This document shows positions 1 through 10,900 of a DNA stretch of 64,000 nucleotides, in pieces. The translations under genes and the position numbers were made by a program. The notes beneath the pieces are model-generated. The model worked only from the letters and a program-made list of their open reading frames with translations, was not told where the DNA came from and ran no database searches. Position 1 is the first letter of the stretch; each line of letters begins with the position of its first letter. Source of the stretch: Pseudomonas peradeniyensis (GTDB lineage: Bacteria > Pseudomonadota > Gammaproteobacteria > Pseudomonadales > Pseudomonadaceae); assembly GCF_014268935.2 (NCBI RefSeq), contig NZ_JABWRJ020000002.1, positions 124,001-188,000 on the forward strand, in the 5' to 3' direction.

Positions 1-181
1 CCAGGGTGACCAGGTGAACGTCGTCGCGCTCGGCCAGCTGGCCCAGTACCCGGGCGCAGGCCGCGTGGCTCGCGTCGTCGACCAGGACGCAAGGCAGGCC
101 GGCGCGCAGCAGGTCGTCGACCACCTTGGGCAGCGCCTGCTCGTGGTTGTACACCGGGATTACCGCGCAGGGCTTATGCAC
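1..181 (-). CDS. Family-2 glycosyltransferase, N-terminal fragment (runs off left edge)
   Basis: Only about the first 60 residues are present. They begin with a GTG codon (181-179) that overlaps the TAA stop of the upstream AMP-ligase gene, so translation is probably coupled. The visible peptide contains CAVIPVYNHEQALP and a CVLVDDAS segment, the nucleotide-sugar-binding start of GT-A fold family 2 glycosyltransferases (the VDD is typical of the first Asp motif). In aryl polyene clusters a glycosyltransferase, often fused to an acyltransferase, follows the AMP-ligase and dehydratase genes, and this one fits that position. Whether an acyltransferase domain follows cannot be seen. The call rests on the N-terminal motif plus context. 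Confidence 0.7.
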   Translation of the reverse strand, partial: MHKPCAVIPVYNHEQALPKVVDDLLRAGLPCVLVDDASHAACARVLGQLAERDDVHLVTL

Positions 182-1844
182 AGGCTGCCTCCAGCACGAT
201 GCGGCCGCTGGAGCAGGGTTGCCCGGCGCAGGTGTAGGCGAAGTAGAGCTTGCCGCGTGTGGCGTCGAAGCGCAGGGTCAGCAGCAGTTCGTCGCCCGGG
301 CGCACCAGTTGCTGGAACTTGAGGACTTCCATGCCGGCGAAGCGCTGGGCCAGTTGCAGGCGCGAGGCAGCCAGGGCGATTGCCCAATCGATCTGGACCA
401 CACCCGGGAGCACGGGCGTTTGCGGGAAGTGCCCGGGGAAACAGGCGAGGTCCGGGGGGATGGCCAGGCGCAGATGCAGTTCTTCGCCTTGCTGCGTCTG
501 CTCCAGCACCTCTGGTGCCATGCTGCGCGGGGCCAGCAGCAGGGCCTGCAGCTCGGCCTGGGGCAGCTTGCCCTGGGAGTTGAGCGGCAACTGGCGGGCC
601 AGGCGCCAGCGCCGTGGCAGGGCCAGCGCCTCGCAATGGCCGGCCAGGTGCTGGCGCAGGCCGTCGATCACGGCGCGGCGGCCTTGGTTGCGCAGGGCGT
701 GCAGCCCGGCCGGGGTCAGGGCCACCAGGGCGCCGAGGTAGGCGCGGCCTTCCTCGATCACCCCCAGGCGTGCTTCGGCGACCCAGGCATGGGCGCACAG
801 GGCCTGTTCGAGCATGGGCAGCGAGATGCGTTTTTCTTCGAGCTTGACGATGCGGTCCAGCCGACCGAGCAGGCGGAAGCGCCCGTCGTCGCTGAACTCG
901 GCGGCGTCGGCGCTCTGTTCGACATGACCGGCGGGGAGGTAGGGCGAGGCGATGCGCAGGGCGCCCTGGTCATCCTGGCTCAACTGCACGTCGGCAAAGG
1001 GTTGCCACAGCGGCTCGCCCTGGCGCCAGGCGATACCGCCGGTCTCGGAGCTGCCGAGGATCTCGGTGGGCCATTGTCCCAGGCGCTGTTGCAGGCTTTC
1101 GGCGGCGACCGACGGCAGTTCGCCGCCGGAGGAGAACACCCTGCGCACCGGGCCCAGGGCCGGCCAGTCGAGGTTGTCGCCCATGCGCTTGAGCAGTGCC
1201 GGGCTGGCCACCCAGGCGAACGCCGGGTGCTCGCGGCTGGCGCGTTGCAGGTCTTCGGGAAATGGCAGTTGGCGGCGCTCGAAACCGCGCCCGGCGCACA
1301 GTGGCCAGAGCACGCGGAACAGCAGGCCATAGATGTGCTGGGTGGCGACACTGCCGATGATCCAGGCCGTGCCAAGGTCCTTGCCCCAGAGCTGCTCCAG
1401 GGCATTGACCTCGTTGGCCACCTGGCGCAGCTGCTTGTCGATGCGCTTGGGCTCACCGCTGGAGCCGGAGGTGCACAGGCTGATGCGGCAGGTGTCGAGG
1501 TCGAGGTCGGTGGGGGCGAGGGCCTCACCCAGCAGGTCGTCGAGCTGTTCGTCGGTGGTTAGCCACAGGTCGACCTGGGCCTGCCAGCGCTCACGGGTGG
1601 CGGGCTGCAGGTCGGCGGGCAGCAGCACTTCGGCATCAGCGCGCCAGGCGCCGAGCAGGGCGATGGCCAGCGACGCGGCGTCTTCCAGGTGCACGGCCAG
1701 GCGGCGGATCCCGCGCTCACGCAGGCCGCCGGCCAGGCGCAGGGCTTGCAGGCTGAGCTGGGCGTGGTCCAGGGATGGTGCGTGGGTCACCTGGCGCGGT
1801 GCGTCCAGCGGGCGCAGCAGGTGTTCGAGGTTGATCCAGTTCAT
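174..1844 (-). CDS. AMP-dependent acyl ligase fused to hot-dog dehydratase/thioesterase (aryl polyene cluster)
   Basis: A 556-residue protein starting at [10 protein letters not shown], with its ATG overlapping the TGA of the upstream membrane-protein gene (ATGA). Residues about 1-440 are an adenylate-forming domain: the phosphate loop CTSGSSG is at 124-130, a GSSETGG motif and the [14 protein letters not shown] hinge follow, and a catalytic-lysine segment NSQGKLPQ lies near its end. Residues about 450-556 are a FabZ-like hot-dog domain with FPGHFP and LPGVVQIDW. By analogy with ApeH and ApeI, the first part would activate the aryl starter acid for loading on an acyl carrier protein and the second would dehydrate hydroxyacyl intermediates. 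In the clusters I remember from enteric bacteria these are separate proteins, so the fusion is notable. The substrate is inferred from context. Confidence 0.8.
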   Translation of the reverse strand: MNWINLEHLLRPLDAPRQVTHAPSLDHAQLSLQALRLAGGLRERGIRRLAVHLEDAASLAIALLGAWRADAEVLLPADLQPATRERWQAQVDLWLTTDEQLDDLLGEALAPTDLDLDTCRISLCTSGSSGEPKRIDKQLRQVANEVNALEQLWGKDLGTAWIIGSVATQHIYGLLFRVLWPLCAGRGFERRQLPFPEDLQRASREHPAFAWVASPALLKRMGDNLDWPALGPVRRVFSSGGELPSVAAESLQQRLGQWPTEILGSSETGGIAWRQGEPLWQPFADVQLSQDDQGALRIASPYLPAGHVEQSADAAEFSDDGRFRLLGRLDRIVKLEEKRISLPMLEQALCAHAWVAEARLGVIEEGRAYLGALVALTPAGLHALRNQGRRAVIDGLRQHLAGHCEALALPRRWRLARQLPLNSQGKLPQAELQALLLAPRSMAPEVLEQTQQGEELHLRLAIPPDLACFPGHFPQTPVLPGVVQIDWAIALAASRLQLAQRFAGMEVLKFQQLVRPGDELLLTLRFDATRGKLYFAYTCAGQPCSSGRIVLEAACA

Positions 1845-2386
1845 GAGCGTCCTCGCACACGTTGTCTTATCAGCCATTCGACGGCGAACAGCAGGCCCAT
1901 CGCGGCATAGGCGATCAGGCCGTTGTACAGGGTCCACCAGGCCAGCGGCGCCCACAGGGTCAGGCTCGCGGCGACCAGGCCATTGACCAGGAAGAACAGG
2001 CACCACACCTGCGTCACCCGCCGCGTGTAGCGCACCGCATGGGGCGGCAGGTCGGGGTCGCGCAGGCGCGCCAGGCGTTCGGCCACCGGCATGCCGCGTA
2101 GCAGGCTGGCGCCGAACAGGGCCAGCATGAAGGCGCTGATCAGCACCGGGTACCAGCGCAGCAGATGCGGACTGTCGGACAGACCCAGCAGGGCGCAGAA
2201 CGCCAGCGCCGCCAGCGCCATCCACAGGCTGCCTGGGCGGCGCGGCGTGCTCAGGGCACGGGCCAGCCACAGGCCGCCGAGCAGCAGGCCGAATTGCCAG
2301 GGGGCGAAATGGGCCATGCCGAAGTGCACCGCAAAGGGGTACAGCAGCCCGGCCAGCAGCAAGCCGAGGCCGATCAGGCGTTTCAT
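1841..2386 (-). CDS. Polytopic membrane protein of aryl polyene cluster (COG4648/ApeG-like)
   Basis: A 181-residue, strongly hydrophobic protein with about five or six predicted membrane segments. The first is LIGLGLLLAGLLYPFAVH at residues 4-21, and others lie near 30-45, 55-70, 78-93 and 130-170. No catalytic motif was recognised. Its place between the acyl carrier proteins and the AMP-ligase, with start and stop codons overlapping both neighbours (4 bases each side), matches the small conserved COG4648-type membrane protein of aryl polyene loci. Its biochemical role is unknown; a part in organising the assembly at the inner membrane or in export is only a guess. Function is inferred from synteny, not from motifs. 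Confidence 0.7.
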   Translation of the reverse strand: MKRLIGLGLLLAGLLYPFAVHFGMAHFAPWQFGLLLGGLWLARALSTPRRPGSLWMALAALAFCALLGLSDSPHLLRWYPVLISAFMLALFGASLLRGMPVAERLARLRDPDLPPHAVRYTRRVTQVWCLFFLVNGLVAASLTLWAPLAWWTLYNGLIAYAAMGLLFAVEWLIRQRVRGRS

Positions 2387-2637
2387 GCCGCCGGGTTGAC
2401 CAGGCGGTGCACCGCCTCGACCACGTCACCGACGGTGCGTACCGACTTGAAGTCGTCGGCGGCGATCTTCTTGCCGGTCTGGCGCTTGATGTGGTCGATC
2501 AGGTCGACGGCATCGATGCTGTCGATTTCCAGGTCCTGGTACAGGTTGGCGTCCAGGGTCACGCGCTCGGATTCCAGTTCGAACAGCTCGACCAGGGCGT
2601 CGCGCAGGATGTTGAAGATGTCTTCACGGGTTTGCAT
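2383..2637 (-). CDS. Acyl carrier protein (second of two)
   Basis: An 84-residue acidic protein with the phosphopantetheine attachment motif DLEIDSIDAVDLI, the modified serine being Ser40, inside a four-helix carrier-protein pattern. The length is normal for a free-standing acyl carrier protein. It lies 9 bases after the other carrier protein gene and overlaps the membrane-protein gene by 4 bases. Aryl polyene pathways use two dedicated carrier proteins (ApeE and ApeF), thought to divide starter loading and chain elongation; the order here matches ApeF. Which one loads the starter cannot be told from sequence. Confidence 0.88.
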   Translation of the reverse strand: MQTREDIFNILRDALVELFELESERVTLDANLYQDLEIDSIDAVDLIDHIKRQTGKKIAADDFKSVRTVGDVVEAVHRLVNPAA

Positions 2638-2646
2638 GGTGCGGTC

Positions 2647-2919
2647 TCAGGCTGCCTGACGAGCGGTGACGAACGCCGCGAGGGTGGCGACGTTGCTGAA
2701 ATGGTTGCGGGTGTCCTTGGCATCGGCGTCGATCTTGATGCCATAGCGCTTCTGGATCGCCAGGCCGAGCTCGAGGGCGTCCACCGAGTCCAGGCCCAGG
2801 CCTTCGCCGAACAGGGTCTGCTGGTCGTCGATGTCCTGCACGCTGATGTCTTCCAGGCCCAGGGCGTCGATGATCAGTTGCTTGAGGTCACGGTTCAGGT
2901 CTTGCTGTGGATCGCTCAT
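2647..2919 (-). CDS. Acyl carrier protein (first of two)
   Basis: A 90-residue carrier protein with the motif GLGLDSVDALEL; the phosphopantetheine serine is Ser45. It begins inside the 3' end of the acyltransferase gene (32-base overlap), so the two are translationally coupled, and it is followed after 9 bases by the second carrier protein. The position corresponds to ApeE of aryl polyene clusters. It differs clearly from the second carrier protein (DSVDALEL against DSIDAVDL), which argues for different partner enzymes and not a recent duplication. Confidence 0.88.
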   Translation of the reverse strand: MSDPQQDLNRDLKQLIIDALGLEDISVQDIDDQQTLFGEGLGLDSVDALELGLAIQKRYGIKIDADAKDTRNHFSNVATLAAFVTARQAA

Positions 2920-3706
2920 CGGCGGCGAGCTCCTTTGTATAGTGCTGGTGCAGGAAATCGTTGAGTCGGCGCGACGCGATCGGCGCCGGGCCCATGGCGG
3001 CGAAGGCCTGGGGGTCGATGTCGGCGCCGACGCTGAAGCAGAAATGCACGCGGCGCCAGGGAATGCGGTACCAGGGCTCGTTCTTGGTCAGGGTGGTGGG
3101 GCTGACCCGGATGGTCACGGGCGTGATGATCTTCGCACCCCTGAGGGCGATGGCCGCGGCGCCGCGATGAAAGGCGGGGACATGGCCGGGCGCGGTGCGC
3201 GTGCCTTCGGGGAAGATGATCAGCGGCTGGCCTTGCTGCAAGGCGGCGACGGCGCTGTCGAGCATGTCCATGCTGCCGTCGTTGCCGATGTACTGGGCCT
3301 CGCTCACCGGGCCGCGGGTGAACGGGTTGGCGAACAGGCTGTACTTGACCACGCAGTTGGCCTGGCGCACCAGGCCGATGAGGAACACCACGTCGATCAA
3401 AGAAGGATGGTTGGCGATGATCATCTGCCCGGGTCGGCCCAGGCGCTCGGCGCCCTTGATCTCGTAGGTGAGCACACCGGCCACCTGCATGAAGCGGATG
3501 AAGCGCCAGAACAGCCAGCCGATGGTGCGCCGGGCGCGCTGGCGGTGGCGCGCGGCGTCACCCGGCAGGCAGGCGAGCAGGGGGAACACCAGCAGGCGCA
3601 GGCACAGGCCACCCAGGCCGAACAGGCCAAAGCTCAGGGCGGTTGCCAGCAGGCGCCATAGGTAGGCGTCCCGGGGGCGCTCTATGGCTGTCGTTGCCAG
3701 TTCCAT
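2888..3706 (-). CDS. Lysophospholipid-type acyltransferase (PlsC fold, ApeD-like)
   Basis: A 272-residue membrane-associated acyltransferase. A hydrophobic stretch at residues about 18-48 probably anchors it in the inner membrane. The PlsC-family motif I (HX4D) is intact as HPSLID at 100-105, and motif III is FPEGTR at 165-170. The reading frame is open further upstream, but the ATG at MELATTAIER gives the usual family length and overlaps the end of the ketosynthase-like gene by 25 bases. In aryl polyene loci this enzyme is thought to transfer an acyl group during assembly of the membrane-anchored pigment; here the pathway role is by context, while the family is clear from motifs. Confidence 0.82.
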   Translation of the reverse strand: MELATTAIERPRDAYLWRLLATALSFGLFGLGGLCLRLLVFPLLACLPGDAARHRQRARRTIGWLFWRFIRFMQVAGVLTYEIKGAERLGRPGQMIIANHPSLIDVVFLIGLVRQANCVVKYSLFANPFTRGPVSEAQYIGNDGSMDMLDSAVAALQQGQPLIIFPEGTRTAPGHVPAFHRGAAAIALRGAKIITPVTIRVSPTTLTKNEPWYRIPWRRVHFCFSVGADIDPQAFAAMGPAPIASRRLNDFLHQHYTKELAADERSTARPEP

Positions 3707-4404
3707 GTGCGGCGGTTCCAGGTATGGGAAAGGGATCGGGCACCACCCAGCGTGGCTTGCAGCCAGCTCAAGGCGTGGGGCAGCGCGGGGCGGGGAGCAT
3801 CGGGTGATGAGGGGTGGCCTAGTGCCAGCTGCCATTGTCGCCCAGGCGTGAGGCGCAATGCCAGCGCGTAGCCAAACGGCACATCGTCGATCCAGGGTCC
3901 GTAGACCGACGGCGGTTGTTCCTCGGCGATGATCAGCAGCACCGCCGGCGCCCCTTCGCGCAGCAAGGCCGCGGCTTCCAGCAGGCCTTGCTCGAAACCG
4001 TCGCCGGCCGCGGCCAGGGCGGTCATCTCGCACGTCTCGCCGCGCAGGATCGACCACAGGCCGATCACGGCATTGTGCACCGAGAGACTGAACTGGGTGG
4101 GTGACAGCGGCTGCTGTGCGGCCAGGTCGCTGAGGATCGAGAAGGTGCGCGGCGTTTCGCCGTGGCGCGAGACGAACACCAGTGGCATCGGTTCGCAACC
4201 CTCGGCCAGTGGCCAGCCCACGGCAAACGCCATGCGTGCGAGCGGGCTCAGGCGGCGGCGTTGCATGGCGGGCAGGAACGAGACGTCCGGTACCTGCTCC
4301 GCGGCGCATGGGTGCAGGTCATGGTCGGCCCAGGACTGCCAGTCGTCGGGCGTCTGCAGGCCGGGCGCCCAGGCGCGCCATTGGCTGATATCAAAGGTGA
4401 TCAC
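3682..4404 (-). CDS. Beta-ketoacyl synthase-like protein, short (chain-length-factor type)
   Basis: A 240-residue protein beginning at a GTG (MITFDISQWRAW) with a purine-rich GGGAAG about 10 bases before it. It resembles the short ketoacyl-synthase N-terminal-like proteins of aryl polyene clusters: the SLSVHNAVIGLWSI segment and the small, acidic loop AAGDGFEQGLLEAA are the recognisable parts. There is no canonical active-site cysteine in an xACSS context, so it is unlikely to condense acyl chains by itself; members of this type are thought to pair with an active ketosynthase encoded elsewhere in the cluster. It is the first visible gene of the leftward operon. Upstream in-frame codons to 4527 look non-coding and lack a good ribosome site. 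Confidence 0.65.
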   Translation of the reverse strand: MITFDISQWRAWAPGLQTPDDWQSWADHDLHPCAAEQVPDVSFLPAMQRRRLSPLARMAFAVGWPLAEGCEPMPLVFVSRHGETPRTFSILSDLAAQQPLSPTQFSLSVHNAVIGLWSILRGETCEMTALAAAGDGFEQGLLEAAALLREGAPAVLLIIAEEQPPSVYGPWIDDVPFGYALALRLTPGRQWQLALGHPSSPDAPRPALPHALSWLQATLGGARSLSHTWNRRTWNWQRQP

Positions 4405-4721
4405 GGTGCTTGTTACTTCCCGCCCTGTGGGACTTCCTTGCCTTGGGGATGACTCGGAACACAGACCTTGCAGGGTGGCGCTTTGCCGAGTGGCGCGCAT
4501 TATCCCGGTGACGGAGGTGTGTAGCAATTAGTCGTTACATTCCTGTCAGTCAGACATTGCATTTACGTAGAAGTATCGAATCGGATCTGCTGCGTAAGTG
4601 TTTTCCGACGGCTGGTCAGTGACAGGTTGTCGGTCGCTGGCCACCCAACTTGAGCGAAGTGCTGGCCATTAGCGGTGTGGCGCCACATACTCGGGCATTC
4701 GTTGATACACGGAGGTCTGTC
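4405..4721. other. Divergent intergenic region, aryl polyene operon / parA
   Basis: 317 bases with no gene that I can support. It must hold the promoter of the leftward aryl polyene operon and that of the rightward parA gene. The parA ribosome site GGAGGT sits at 4711-4716. No convincing sigma-54 element, large palindrome or REP copy was seen. The AT-richer part around 4530-4600 is the likeliest promoter zone. Confidence 0.5.
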
Positions 4722-5495
4722 ATGCGGCGCGTGGTGTTCAATCAGAAGGGTGGCGTGGGCAAGTCGAGCATTGCCTGCAATCTTGCGGCGGTCAGTGCCA
4801 GTGAAGGCTATCGGACCCTGCTGATCGACCTGGATGCCCAGGCCAACTCGACCCAGTACCTCACCGGCCTGACCGGCGACGACATTCCCATGGGCATCGC
4901 CGACTTCTTCAAGCAGTCGCTGTCCAGTGGGCCGTTCGCCAAGAAGAACAAGGTCGATATCTACGAAACCCCCTTCGACAACCTCCACGTGGTGACCGCC
5001 ACCCCGGAGCTGGCCGACCTGCAGCCCAAGCTCGAGGCCAAGCACAAGATCAACAAGCTGCGCAAACTGCTCGACGAGCTGGACGAAGACTACGAGCGGA
5101 TCTACATCGACACGCCGCCAGCGTTGAATTTCTACGCAGTTTCCGCACTGATCGCTGCCGATCGCGTGCTGATTCCCTTCGATTGCGACAGCTTCTCGCG
5201 CCAGGCGCTGTACGGCCTGCTGGCCGAGATCGACGAACTCAAGGAAGACCACAACGACGAGCTGGTGGTCGAGGGCATCGTGGTCAACCAGTTCCAGTCA
5301 CGGGCCAGCCTGCCCCAGCAGATGCTCGATGAGCTGTTGGCCGAGGGGCTGCCGGTGCTGCCGGTGTACCTGGGCAGTTCGGTGAAGATGCGCGAATCCC
5401 ACCATGCCAGCCTGCCGCTGATCCACCTGGAGCCACGGCACAAGCTGACCCAGCAGTTCGTCGAGTTGCATGATCTGCTGGAGCGCAGCGCCTAG
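4722..5495 (+). CDS. ParA family P-loop ATPase (orphan)
   Basis: A 257-residue ParA/MinD-superfamily ATPase. The deviant Walker A motif KGGVGKSS is at residues 9-16 with its signature lysine, and a switch-I-like DLDAQAN is at 36-42. The start is fixed by GGAGGT five bases upstream; an open frame exists back to 4650 but has no ribosome site. No ParB-like gene or parS palindrome lies nearby, so this is not the chromosomal partition pair, which in pseudomonads sits near oriC. Orphan ParA proteins usually position a cargo such as chemotaxis arrays, pili or storage granules. The cargo here is unknown. The downstream neighbour is a decayed toxin-antitoxin fragment. Confidence 0.85.
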   Translation: MRRVVFNQKGGVGKSSIACNLAAVSASEGYRTLLIDLDAQANSTQYLTGLTGDDIPMGIADFFKQSLSSGPFAKKNKVDIYETPFDNLHVVTATPELADLQPKLEAKHKINKLRKLLDELDEDYERIYIDTPPALNFYAVSALIAADRVLIPFDCDSFSRQALYGLLAEIDELKEDHNDELVVEGIVVNQFQSRASLPQQMLDELLAEGLPVLPVYLGSSVKMRESHHASLPLIHLEPRHKLTQQFVELHDLLERSA

Positions 5496-5542
5496 ACGAT
5501 ACTTACGAACTTCGTTATGACGAGGCTAACTGGAAACGATCA

Positions 5543-5793
5543 GTGAAAATTCAGCCTATTTTTAATGATGATGATCTGCAGGCCGCCTTTAAGCGGTTGG
5601 AGGCCATTTTTCAGGCTGAGCCTGGGGCTGCGGAGGCGGATGAGATGGAAGTGCTTGTGAGATTCATCGAAACCTATGAGAGCAAGCACTACCCGATTCT
5701 TTCACCCGCAAGCGTGGCTTGAGCCCGTCGATGATCAAGCGCTTGCATGATGGCCTGAGGATTCCCTATGAGTCCCTTCTGGCCAGTGTGTGA
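5543..5793 (+). pseudogene. Truncated, frameshifted HigA-like antitoxin remnant (with HigB tail upstream)
   Basis: A GTG-initiated frame (5543) encodes about 59 residues resembling the N-terminal part of HigA-type antitoxins (KIQPIFNDDDLQAAFKRLE, then VLVRFIETYESKHYPI). It stops at the TGA around 5721. In a different frame, 5723-5793 encodes LSPSMIKRLHDGLRIPYESL, which matches the end of a helix-turn-helix antitoxin; the helix-turn-helix core between them is missing. In the GTG frame just upstream, between the parA stop and 5543, the codons give TYELRYDEANWKR, like the end of a HigB toxin (TH-EYD-WKR pattern). I read this as a decayed higBA pair. The family match is from memory of the pattern, not a search. 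Confidence 0.5.
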
Positions 5794-5799
5794 GTGTAT

Positions 5800-6234
5800 C
5801 TAGACTCCTTGGCTGCGCAGCCACTCCAGCAGCGACTGCAGTGGAAACGCGCCGGCTTGGCGAGCCACTTCGCGGCCGTTCCTGAACAGGATCAGGCTGG
5901 GGATCGAGCGGATGCCGAGCTGGCCGGCGAGATTGCGGTTGGCCTCGCTGTCTAGCTTGGCCAGACGGCAGCGACCAGCGAGCTGGCGCGCGGCCTGTTC
6001 GAACACCGGGGCGAAGCTCTTGCAGGGGCCGCACCAATCGGCCCAGACATCCAGCAGCAACGGCAGGTCGCCCTTGATCTGGGCGGCGTAGGTGCTCTCA
6101 TTCAGCTCGAAGGGTTGAGCGAGCAACATGTCCTGCTTGCAGCGGCCGCATTTGGGGCTGTCACCCAGGCGCTCGGCGGGTAGGCGGTTGAGGCCGTTGC
6201 AGTGGGGGCAGGGGATTACCAGGGGTTCGGACAT
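5800..6234 (-). CDS. trxC: Thioredoxin 2 (zinc-containing)
   Basis: A 144-residue cytoplasmic disulfide reductase. The N-terminal zinc site uses CPHC (Cys9, Cys12) and CGRC (Cys29, Cys32), and the thioredoxin domain has the active site WCGPC (Cys68 and Cys71), followed by the cis-proline segment SIPSLILF. This two-part build and length are typical of TrxC, which reduces protein disulfides, especially under oxidative stress, with electrons from thioredoxin reductase. The ATG at 6234 is preceded by AAGGAG. It is a single gene; its upstream gap to selO is filled by REP sequences. No OxyR-type site was identified. Confidence 0.95.
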   Translation of the reverse strand: MSEPLVIPCPHCNGLNRLPAERLGDSPKCGRCKQDMLLAQPFELNESTYAAQIKGDLPLLLDVWADWCGPCKSFAPVFEQAARQLAGRCRLAKLDSEANRNLAGQLGIRSIPSLILFRNGREVARQAGAFPLQSLLEWLRSQGV

Positions 6235-6254
6235 TTCATCTCCTTGATATTGTT

Positions 6255-6323
6255 GGGGCTGCTGTGCAGCCCTTTCGCGACACAAGGCCGCTCCTACAGG
6301 AAAACGCATGCCCCTGTAGGAGT
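6255..6323. repeat. REP pair between selO and trxC
   Basis: Two inverted REP-like units. The first has the GGGGCTGCTGTGCAGCCC core with TTTCGCGACACAAGGCCGCTCC, and ends in CTCCTACAGG; this is mirrored by CCTGTAGGAG 18 bases later. This is the 'ACAAGGCCGC' variant, distinct from the 'GGGCTTGCCCCGC' type used elsewhere in the window. Confidence 0.8.
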
Positions 6324-6331
6324 ACCGGGGT

Positions 6332-7922
<1,591 letters not shown>

Positions 7923-7955
7923 TGCATTCTGGAGGGCATGCCTGTCGCAGTCCAC

Positions 7956-10900
7956 TCAACTCGGCGGCGCGCTGTCCGGTTTGCTGTCCATCGGGATCAA
8001 CTGCTGCTTGCCGCCCTTGGTATCCATGAGGAACACCTCCATCTGGCGCACCGAGATCTTGATGTTGTGCGCCTTGAACTCGCGGTTGATGTAGCGGTTC
8101 AGTTCGTCCAGGGTCGGGTTGCGGTCGCCCAGGTCGCGCACATGCATGCGCAGCTCGTGGTCCAGCGAGCTTTCGCCGAAGTTGAGGAAGTACACCAGCG
8201 GCTCCGGGTCCTTGAGCACCCGCGGGTTTTCGTGGGCGCCCTTGAGCAGCAGGTCGCGGACCAGGTCCAGGTCCGAGCCGTAGTCGATGCCCAGCTTCAG
8301 CGTCACCCGGGTGACCGTGTCGGTCAGCGACCAGTTGATCAGCTGGCCGGTGATGAAGGTCTTGTTGGGGACGATGATGTCCTTGCGGTCGAAGTCGGTG
8401 ATGGTGGTGGCGCGGATGCGGATCTTGCTCACCGTGCCGGACAGGTTGCCGATGGTGATGGTGTCGCCGATGCGCACCGGGCGCTCGAACAGGATCATGA
8501 TGCCGGAGATGAAGTTGGCGAAGATCTCCTGCATGCCGAAGCCAAGGCCCAGCGACAGTGCAGCCACCAGCCATTGCAGCTTGTCCCAGCTGACCCCGAG
8601 GGTGGCCAGGGTACTGACGATGCCGACGCCGGCGATCACGTAGGACAGCAACGTGGTGATGGCGTAGGCGCTGCCCTGGGCAAGGTTCAGGCGCGACAAC
8701 ACCAGCACTTCGAGCAGCCCCGGCAGGTTGCTGGCCAGGGCCACGGCGATACCGGCGATGACCATGGCGCCGAGCAGGTCGCCGAGGCTGATCGGCACCA
8801 TGCTGGCCGCCGCGCCGGTGCCGCTGCTGTACTCGTAGAGGGTGATGTTGTTGAGGTAGGCGAATACCGTGATCAGGTCCGCCCATACCCAGTACAGCCC
8901 GCCGATGAAGCCGCCGAGCAGGGCCAGGCGGATCAGGCGCAGGGACTGCTGGTTGACCTGCTCAATGTCCAGGGTCGGTTCCTCGACCACCACTTCGCCG
9001 TCTAGCCCTTCCTTGGCCGCCTGGCGCTTGCTCAGGGCGCGCTGGTAGGCCAGGCGCCGCGCCGCCACCGACAGGCCGCGCACGAACGCGGCCTCGATCA
9101 CCAGCCAGAACAGCAGCAGGTAGAGGGTGTAGATCAGCCGGTCGGTGAGCTTGAGGGCGGTGTAGTAGTAGCCGAAGCACACCGCCACGAACAGCGCGAT
9201 GGGCAGGGCGGTGAAAGCCACCCCGACGGCCTTGCGGAACAGCGAGGTGTTCTGGTGCGCCGGGCTGCTCAGCAGCAGGCGGCTGAGCAGCCAGGCCATC
9301 AGCGCATAGCAGGTCAGTACCACGCCGATGCCCAGCACGTCGTCGGCCAGGGCCGACGGCTGGTGCTCGGCCACCGCCACCACGCCAACCAGGGCCAGTA
9401 CCACGGTGCCGAGCCGGCGTACCCAGCCGCGCAGGAACTCGACCTGCGGCTTGTGCCAGCGGAAGTGGATCTCGGCCACGCCGCCCGGGGCGAGGATGCG
9501 GTAGGCGGTGTAGAACACCAGCCAGGCCTGGGCGATCTGCCACAGGGCGGCGCCGAGGTTGGCGTTCTGCCCGCGGGCGTCGAGCTGCAGGGCGTAGCTG
9601 CCCAGGGTCAGGGCCAGGGCCACCGGCAGGGCCAGGAGGATGTTGATCAGGATCGCCTGGGGCGTGTGCCATTGGCTGTCGCGCTTGAAGTGGCCAATGT
9701 CCTGGTGGACCTTGCCCAGCCGTCGGTACAGCGCCTTGCGCCGCCACAGCAGGGCGCCGATCACCAGGATCAGCGGCAGGAACAGCAGCGGCTGCTGCAC
9801 CAGACCGTCGCCCAGCTCCTTGATGCCGGCGCCCCACGGCAGGCTGGCCACCTGGTAGGTCAGGCGCTCGGGCACTTCGCGCAGCCACTGCCAGTCCAGC
9901 GGCTTGTTGCTGGGGATCCAGAACATCTGCTCTTCCAGCGTGGTGCGCAGGTTCTGGGCGGTGCTCAGCAGTTGTTTTTGGTTCAACTGCAGGGTGATGC
10001 ACTCGTTGAGCAGCGCCGACAGTTCGCGGTTCAGCCGTTCGAGCAGGTCGCCGCGGGTGATCGCCACTTCCAGCAGGGCCTTGCGCAGTTGCGGGGTGAC
10101 GTCTTCCTCGGGCTGGCTGGCCAGCAGCTTGTCCACGTAGTTGGACGGGCTGCTCATCTGTTCGCGCTGCTGGTTGACCTCGAACTGGTAGAGGCGGATA
10201 TCGGCGATCTGGTCGGCCAGGTCGCGGTCGACCTTCAGGTGCGGCAGGGCCTGCTTCTGCTTGTAGAGGATCTTCGACAGCAGCAGGCTGCCCTTGAGCA
10301 CGTTGATCTGCTCGTCCAGGGCCTGGTCGGCCTGGGTAAGGCTGTCGAGCTGCTGCTTGGTGCGCAGGTTCTGCTGGGTCACCTCGTTGAGGCGGTCGGT
10401 GCTGCGCAGCAGGTAATCGGACAGTTGCAGGTTGGCGGTGCTCTCGGTGGCCAGCAGGTTGCTGCCGCCGGCCTTTTGCGCCTCGATTGACTGGCGGGTG
10501 ACGGCCTGTTGCGACTGGGCCAGGCGCTTTTCGTTGATCAGCGTCTGCAGGTCCTGTATTTCCTGTTCCTGGCGGGTGGCGCGCTCGATCAGCAGGTCGT
10601 GGCGGGCGTTGCCCAGGTCCTGCAGCACGCTGTTGCCGGCCAGTTCCTGGCGGCGCAGCAGGGTCAGGGCGTTGAGCGAGGCCAGTTCGGCGTTGAGCTG
10701 GTTGCGCTGGTCGGCGTTGATCGACTTGCCGTTGTCCTTGCCGCTCTTGAGGCTGTTGTTGATCTGCTGGACGCGCACCTGGTTGCTGCTGATCTCGGCC
10801 TGGGCGCGTTCAGGGCGGGTCTGAGAATTGATGATCAGGCTGTTGGCCTCGGACAGCGCCTTCTGCAGGTCGCCCTGCTGGGTGCTGCGCTCGCTGAGCA

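Noticed and set aside
4722..5495. parA as the chromosomal partition gene marking a nearby origin
   Set aside because: No parB, gidB, dnaA or parS-like palindrome is nearby, and the neighbours are unrelated.
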